Of a stretch of 64,000 nucleotides of DNA, positions 59,445 through 64,000 are shown piece by piece. A model generated the notes under the pieces. It was not told the origin of the DNA, made no database searches, and saw nothing but the letters and a program-made list of their open reading frames with translations. This stretch comes from Polaribacter sp. Hel_I_88 (lineage in GTDB: Bacteria > Bacteroidota > Bacteroidia > Flavobacteriales > Flavobacteriaceae), in NCBI RefSeq assembly GCF_000687935.1, contig NZ_JHZZ01000001.1, positions 1,860,001 through 1,924,000 on the forward strand. The letters are read 5' to 3'. Each line of letters starts with the position of its first letter. Within the stretch, counting starts at the first letter, position 1. The translations under genes were made by a program, and so were the position numbers.

Positions 59445-60967
59445 TAAAATCTATAATTCAATCCTAAATTAATATTATTTCTGTCATAAAAAAATGTTTC
59501 TTGAAAAGTATACATAACATTCATTCCAAATTTGTTAGAAATAGCGTAGTTAATAGAACCTTCAATTTCTGTATAAGAAAAAGTTTCATCATAAAAACCA
59601 CCTATTTCAAAATTATTTGGGGTTACTTCACTAGAAAATGGATTTCTTACAGAAGCTTGTAATCCATAATTTAATTTTGCCTTAAGCGTTAAATTTTTTG
59701 TTGGCTTAAAATTTGTTATAAAAAGTGCCGAATGTATTTCTTGTTCTTTTGGCGTAAAATAAGGGTCGTAAACTCCTACACCATTATTATCATAAACAAA
59801 TAAAACATTTTTAGAATCTGAAAAATTATATCCATAACCAGCTTGAAAACTAAACTTGTAAAGTTTAATGGGTTGTGATACAATGTAGGCACCAAATAAT
59901 TTTATATTGTTATCATCTTCATAAAACTGTTGATTATAAGCTGCATGAATAGCTACATATTTATGGTTATAATCAAACTCTCCAAAAACATTTTGGTTTG
60001 TTAAATTGAATGTAGTACTTGCAATTGTGCTTAACAAACTGTTTTTAGAATATCCAAAATTTAAAGATGCTTCTTGGCTTAATTGCTGTATAAATCGAAA
60101 GCCACCTACCCAATCAGTTTCGCCAGAAAAGTTTTTATAAACACCACCAGTTAGGTTTATTTTTAGGCCTACATCATAAAAATGAAACTTATTGTTTACT
60201 TTCACAATCAAGGCTTGTTCTGTTTGTGGAGAAAAATTATAGTTAGAAACTTCTAACTTAGGATTTAAAAATTTAGAGATATATTTCTCTAAAGATACAT
60301 GTTGTGCAAAGTATTCTAAAGGCTGTGAATCTGTTTGATATTCAAAATTAGCATTTAAATAAAATGCAGTTAGTTCTCTTATTTGACTTGATAAGTTGTC
60401 TGTAAGAGTTGTTTCTGGATAAATTTCTTTGATTTTAGCTACTTTTTCTTTCGCCATTTTTACATCACCATTCCAAAAACTAATATTTGCTAGCATTAAT
60501 AAAAACTCTACGTCTTTTGAGTCTTCTGTTATGTATTTTGATAAAATAGCTTCAACTTCGTTTAGTTTTCCGATTTCATATAAAAATCTGGCATAATCTT
60601 TTTCTAAATTTTCATTATTAGGTGATAAAGAAATTGCTTTTTTAAATTTAGCTTCAGCATTTATTTTATCATTATTTAAAGATAAAACATGTGCATACAA
60701 CCAATTTATATTTAAACTTTCGGAAAAACGATTGTAATTTTTAGATAAAATTAAGAGTGCTTTATCAAATTCTTTTGATGCAACAAATGCTTTAGTTGCT
60801 TTAAATAATTCATCTTCAGTAATTTCTGTAGAGGTATCGTAGTTTGTTGTAGTCGTTTTAATCGGTTGATTTTGAGAAAGAGCAACGATGTAAAAAAACA
60901 TAAAAAGGCATAAACTGCTATTTTTAAGTGATTTAAAAACAGCACCTAGCTTTAATAAGTTCATCAT
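59444..60967 (-). CDS. TPR and outer-membrane beta-barrel protein (YaiO/BcsC-like)
   Basis: A 507-residue outer-membrane protein. After an exported start (MMNLLKLGAVFKSLKNSSLC, FMFFYIVALSQ) come TPR-like repeats at about 50-200 (FDKALLILSKNYNRFSESLN, AEAKFKKAISLSPNNENLEK) and a C-terminal 12- to 16-strand barrel ending INLGLNYRF, with final Phe as in outer-membrane proteins. Its layout equals BcsC, AlgK/E or PgaA, which carry polysaccharide across the periplasm and outer membrane. It is the first gene of the operon. Two ATG codons stand together and either can be the start; a further start 23 codons upstream lacks a signal-like character. Confidence 0.88.
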   Translation of the reverse strand: MMNLLKLGAVFKSLKNSSLCLFMFFYIVALSQNQPIKTTTTNYDTSTEITEDELFKATKAFVASKEFDKALLILSKNYNRFSESLNINWLYAHVLSLNNDKINAEAKFKKAISLSPNNENLEKDYARFLYEIGKLNEVEAILSKYITEDSKDVEFLLMLANISFWNGDVKMAKEKVAKIKEIYPETTLTDNLSSQIRELTAFYLNANFEYQTDSQPLEYFAQHVSLEKYISKFLNPKLEVSNYNFSPQTEQALIVKVNNKFHFYDVGLKINLTGGVYKNFSGETDWVGGFRFIQQLSQEASLNFGYSKNSLLSTIASTTFNLTNQNVFGEFDYNHKYVAIHAAYNQQFYEDDNNIKLFGAYIVSQPIKLYKFSFQAGYGYNFSDSKNVLFVYDNNGVGVYDPYFTPKEQEIHSALFITNFKPTKNLTLKAKLNYGLQASVRNPFSSEVTPNNFEIGGFYDETFSYTEIEGSINYAISNKFGMNVMYTFQETFFYDRNNINLGLNYRF

Positions 60968-61015
60968 TATTGATATTTTTATATTTTGAAGGGGGAATGA
61001 ACTATATATTAGATA

Positions 61016-61023
61016 CAAATATA
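61016..61023 (-). promoter_or_regulatory. Putative promoter of the exopolysaccharide operon
   Basis: On the minus strand TATATTTG matches TAnnTTTG exactly, about 49 bases before the first gene. A TTG lies 10 bases upstream, closer than usual. The short leader carries a C5 run. Confidence 0.45.
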
Positions 61024-61111
61024 TATATTTTTTCAAAATAACTCTTTAATTTCTTAAAGAGTTTTGTTTTATTTAAAATTGATGAAAATATGATGTTTCA
61101 TGCTACTTTAC

Positions 61112-61148
61112 AGCAAAAAAAAACAGTCTAATTTTAGTTAGACTGTTT
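61112..61148 (-). terminator. Intrinsic terminator of the BspA-like gene
   Basis: Stem AAACAGTCTAA/TTAGACTGTTT with a 6-base loop, then nine U on the minus strand. It follows the stop by about 25 bases. Confidence 0.85.
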
Positions 61149-61173
61149 TGTTTCAATAAAAAATGGTTGAATT

Positions 61174-63120
61174 TTAAAGTGCAGTTATTGAACTAAAACC
61201 TTTCCATATATCAGCATTTTTGTAAGTGTCTACAGAACCAGAAGGTACTTTTAAATTGATGCCACTTGTTGCAACAAATTCAAAAACATTTGCATTTATA
61301 GTAATTGGAGTTGGCACGTTAATATTCATGTTTTTTAAACCATTGCAGTTATAAAAAGCTTGTTCACCAATACTTGTAATGGTATTTGGAATATTTACAG
61401 TTGCTAAGCTAGTACACTGAAAAAATGCTTGTTTTGATATACTTGTAATCGTGTTTGGTACATCAAAAGTAGTTAAGCTAAAGCAATTACCAAACGCAGT
61501 TTCTCCTATTGTGGTTAAAGTACTTGGAAAGTTAACTGTTGTTAAACTACTGCAGTTATAGAATGCAATATTAGGTAAAGAAGTTACACCTTCAGGAATC
61601 GTTAATTCACTAAGACTATTACAGCCAGCAAAAGCTCCATTTTTTATACTTGTTACACTACTTGGAATATTAATTTCAGTTAAACTACTACAATTAAAAA
61701 ATGTAGTTGCTTCTATGGTTGTTAAATTAGTTGGTAAATCAAAGTTTTGCAATTGAGGACAATTACCAAATGCACTATTTCCAATACTTGTAATGCTGTT
61801 AGGTAAAACAATTTCTTCTAAAGTGCTACATGCATAAAAAATACTACTTCCAATGCTTGTTACGCCATTTGGAATGTTAACTTCTTTAAGTGATGAGCAT
61901 TCATAAAAAAGATTATTTGGTAAACTTGTAATATTGTCTGGTATTACAGCTTTTGTTAAGTTAATACAAGCACCAAAAGCAGATTCTCCAATAGTAGATA
62001 CAGTTGCTGGTATATTAATTTCTTTTAATACACTACATTCATAAAATGCTGATGAACCTATTGTAGTAATGTTGTTAGGTATCGTAAAGTTTTCTAAACT
62101 GTTACAGGCATAAAATGTTTCGTTAGGTATTGTTGTAAACGTATCAGGAAAAGTAATGTTTGTTAAACTAGCACATAAACCAAAAACAGAGGTACCCATA
62201 TTTGCATTTACAACACTACTAGGAATTGTAACGTTATTTAAACTACTACAATCATAAAAAACACTATTTCCGATACTTGTAATGTTGCTTGGAATTGTAA
62301 TGTTTGCTAAACTTCTATTACTCGCAAAAAGACCATCTGATAAATGAGTAGTTCCTGCTGGAATATTAATTGTAGATAAACTGATACATCTCCCAAAAGC
62401 ATCATGTCCAATTTCTGTAACAGAATCTGCAATGCTTACACTTGTAATTGCTTGAGAGTCGTAAAAAGCTAAATTTCCAATAGTTTTTATATTGTTTGGT
62501 ATTGTAACACTTGTAATGTTGTAGGTATATGCAAAACCTTCGTCTACAATACTTGTAACGTTATAAGTTATGTCAAATTGATCAATAGTTGCTGGTATTT
62601 CTAAAACACCTGAAGGACCATCATTTGTATTTTTTTCAACAGATACTTCGTTACTATTTGCGTTTGTTATTGTGTATTTTAATGTCCCATCATTAAAAAC
62701 AGTACCTACAGCTGGTCCTGAAGGTGGAATAACATTAACACTTACACTAGCAGAGGATGTATCTCCATTACTATCTGTAATTGTATAATCAAAAGTATCT
62801 GCGCCATTAAAATTAGTCTCAGGATTGTAATCTATAGTGTCATCTGTTGGGTCATTTGGTGTTCCTGCATTATTTACAGCAATTGTAGCTCCATTTATTG
62901 TTGTTGAAGATGGTATAGAAATTGGGCCTGAATTAGGGCCATCATTACCAAAACTATCATTTGCTAAAACATTAATGTTAACTGCTGTATTTTCGTTTGT
63001 TGAAGAAGAATCATCAACAGCAGTTGGGGTGTCGTTCATTGGTTCCTCATCTGTTTTTGGACTTGTACATCCTGAAAAAACTAAAGAGAAAACTATAAAT
63101 GCATAAAGTATTTTTTTCAT
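61174..63120 (-). CDS. BspA-like leucine-rich repeat surface lipoprotein
   Basis: A 648-residue lipoprotein (signal peptide MKKILYAFIVFSLVFSGC, lipobox Cys18). Residues about 40-130 form a tandem-95/cadherin-like domain (NTAVNINVLANDSFGN...FDYTITDSNGDTSSASV). The rest is about 17 leucine-rich repeats of the BspA (LRR_5) type, each 23 residues like LKEINIPATVSTIGESAFGA followed by CIN. A cap ends PSGSVDTYKNADIWKGFSS. Such proteins sit on the surface and bind host or polymer ligands. Repeats fall into three subtypes in fixed order. It lies upstream of the exopolysaccharide operon and has its own promoter and terminator. Confidence 0.93.
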   Translation of the reverse strand: MKKILYAFIVFSLVFSGCTSPKTDEEPMNDTPTAVDDSSSTNENTAVNINVLANDSFGNDGPNSGPISIPSSTTINGATIAVNNAGTPNDPTDDTIDYNPETNFNGADTFDYTITDSNGDTSSASVSVNVIPPSGPAVGTVFNDGTLKYTITNANSNEVSVEKNTNDGPSGVLEIPATIDQFDITYNVTSIVDEGFAYTYNITSVTIPNNIKTIGNLAFYDSQAITSVSIADSVTEIGHDAFGRCISLSTINIPAGTTHLSDGLFASNRSLANITIPSNITSIGNSVFYDCSSLNNVTIPSSVVNANMGTSVFGLCASLTNITFPDTFTTIPNETFYACNSLENFTIPNNITTIGSSAFYECSVLKEINIPATVSTIGESAFGACINLTKAVIPDNITSLPNNLFYECSSLKEVNIPNGVTSIGSSIFYACSTLEEIVLPNSITSIGNSAFGNCPQLQNFDLPTNLTTIEATTFFNCSSLTEINIPSSVTSIKNGAFAGCNSLSELTIPEGVTSLPNIAFYNCSSLTTVNFPSTLTTIGETAFGNCFSLTTFDVPNTITSISKQAFFQCTSLATVNIPNTITSIGEQAFYNCNGLKNMNINVPTPITINANVFEFVATSGINLKVPSGSVDTYKNADIWKGFSSITAL

Positions 63121-63144
63121 TTCTTTTGTTTGAAGTTTCAATCA

Positions 63145-63152
63145 CAAATATA
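63145..63152 (-). promoter_or_regulatory. Putative -7 promoter element for the BspA-like gene
   Basis: On the minus strand TATATTTG matches TAnnTTTG, about 25 bases before the start. A TTG lies 13 bases upstream. Confidence 0.4.
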
Positions 63153-63318
63153 TTTAATTATTGCTCAAAAAGAGCTTTTATTTCAATATTCGAAGACTAA
63201 ATATATTTTTCTGTATTAGGATGTGATGTTTTGCAGTTTCTTTTTTTGAAAAATAGTGATTCATCCAAAGGAATATAAGTCGATAAAAATTAGATAAAAA
63301 AACTTTAAGAATAGTTTT

Positions 63319-64000
63319 TTATGGGTTCTCTTGTATTGAGTCTATCAAGATTTTAGAACTTTCAAAAATAGAATCTTTTATTTTTCGTTGATTTATAAAA
63401 GTGCTATCAGTTTTTATATATTCCATAGCCTCAGCTGCATTAATTTCTAAAAACGGAGGACAATCAAAATAGGGTTTTTCATACTCAAAATTGGTAAGCA
63501 TTGTTTTATTCCAAAGACTTAAATCCTTGAATATTGCTGCTACCATTGGCAATGCTGTATTTGCTCCAGAGCCCATATTTGTACTTTTAAATTGTACTCT
63601 TTTATCAAAAGTACCAACCCAAGAACCTACCACAATTTCTGGAGAACAGGCAATAAACCAACCATCTCCATTATTTTGAGTTGTGCCTGTTTTACCAATT
63701 AAATTAAAAGGAATTGCATAATTTTGAATACGAGAAGCTGTACCATCAGTTAAAGCTGTTCCCATCATTTGTTGTAGTTTTTTTATATTTTTTTCACTTG
63801 CAACTCGATTTGTATAAGTTGGTTTTGCTTGGTATAAAACAACTCCATTTTCATCTTCAATACGCTCAATAGCATAAGGTTTTATGCGTTTGCCTCCATT
63901 TGAAATACTTGCATAAGCTGTAACCATATCAAAAAGTGAAATGCTTCCAGTTCCTAAAACAATTGATGGTACTTTAGGCAATGTTGCTGTAACACCCATT
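63319..64000 (-). CDS. Class A penicillin-binding protein, C-terminal part (cut by window edge)
   Basis: The last 227 codons of a penicillin-binding protein of the 1A type; the N-terminal transglycosylase and most of the transpeptidase lie beyond the right edge. Visible are GTGSISLFDMVTAYASISNG, the KTG triad in LIGKTGTTQNNGDGWF, the QMMGTALTDGTASRIQ segment and WVGTFDKRVQFKS. It builds and cross-links peptidoglycan. It is full to its natural stop. The apparent start near the edge is not a true start; the frame continues outside. Confidence 0.93.
   Translation of the reverse strand, partial: MGVTATLPKVPSIVLGTGSISLFDMVTAYASISNGGKRIKPYAIERIEDENGVVLYQAKPTYTNRVASEKNIKKLQQMMGTALTDGTASRIQNYAIPFNLIGKTGTTQNNGDGWFIACSPEIVVGSWVGTFDKRVQFKSTNMGSGANTALPMVAAIFKDLSLWNKTMLTNFEYEKPYFDCPPFLEINAAEAMEYIKTDSTFINQRKIKDSIFESSKILIDSIQENP

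Noticed and set aside
61290..62560. DNA tandem repeat or CRISPR in the BspA-like region
   Set aside because: The 69-base period follows the codons of leucine-rich repeats in one open frame; no spacers.
1..64000. tRNA, rRNA or tmRNA genes
   Set aside because: None found by reading for conserved stems and CCA-type ends; a tRNAscan run would settle it.

Overview
The window is AT-rich, chromosomal, and typical of the Bacteroidota, most likely a marine Flavobacteriaceae of the Polaribacter/Tenacibaculum type. The grounds are the -7 promoter motif TAnnTTTG in front of many genes, weak Shine-Dalgarno signals, Bacteroidota families (GSCFA, BspA-like leucine-rich repeats, long aromatic amino acid hydroxylase, HD-PycTM protein, phosphoesterase-barrel fusion) and many lipoproteins. 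No rRNA, tRNA, transposase, phage gene or CRISPR array was seen, and species cannot be named from the sequence.

Layout. 1-12 kb: sensor kinase (cut by the left edge), flavin reductase, DUF3127, DUF1456, VTT membrane protein, aat, OmpA-like lipoprotein, apbE, a methyltransferase, a GxxExxY gene between inverted repeats, map, a small DUF2335 cassette, a thioredoxin-like lipoprotein and gpmI. 12-19 kb: aromatic amino acid hydroxylase, rhodanese, and a LuxR-type two-component operon with matching palindromes and a possible leader peptide. 19-34 kb: GSCFA, alaS, M23 peptidase, MerR regulator, an acyl-CoA/4-hydroxyacyl-CoA-like catabolic cluster (two acyl-CoA dehydrogenases, APH-fold kinase, two SDRs) interrupted by a VIT transporter, a repeat-rich stretch, and LemA-TPM-TPM.

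34-50 kb: a giant phosphoesterase/kinase-like/beta-barrel protein; a molybdenum hydroxylase set (two catalytic subunits, dihaem cytochrome, XdhC, MocA); then a redox-repair neighbourhood (hydrolase-OsmC fusion, MsrA paralogue, aldo/keto reductase, DUF427, SelO, MsrA, MsrB) carrying a PIN toxin-antitoxin pair. 50-64 kb: an HD-PycTM protein convergent with a GAF-like protein; a minus-strand exopolysaccharide operon (TPR outer-membrane barrel, cellulose-synthase-like GT2, CDP-glucose synthesis, 4,6-dehydratase, reductase, membrane-anchored GH26 hydrolase); a BspA-like surface lipoprotein; and the end of a class A penicillin-binding protein.

The most interesting leads are the exopolysaccharide locus, the phosphoesterase/kinase-like/barrel fusion, the Lva/ACAD11-like operon with an ACAD gene remnant beside the VIT gene, the duplicated palindrome around the two-component operon, and several families of intergenic palindromes.
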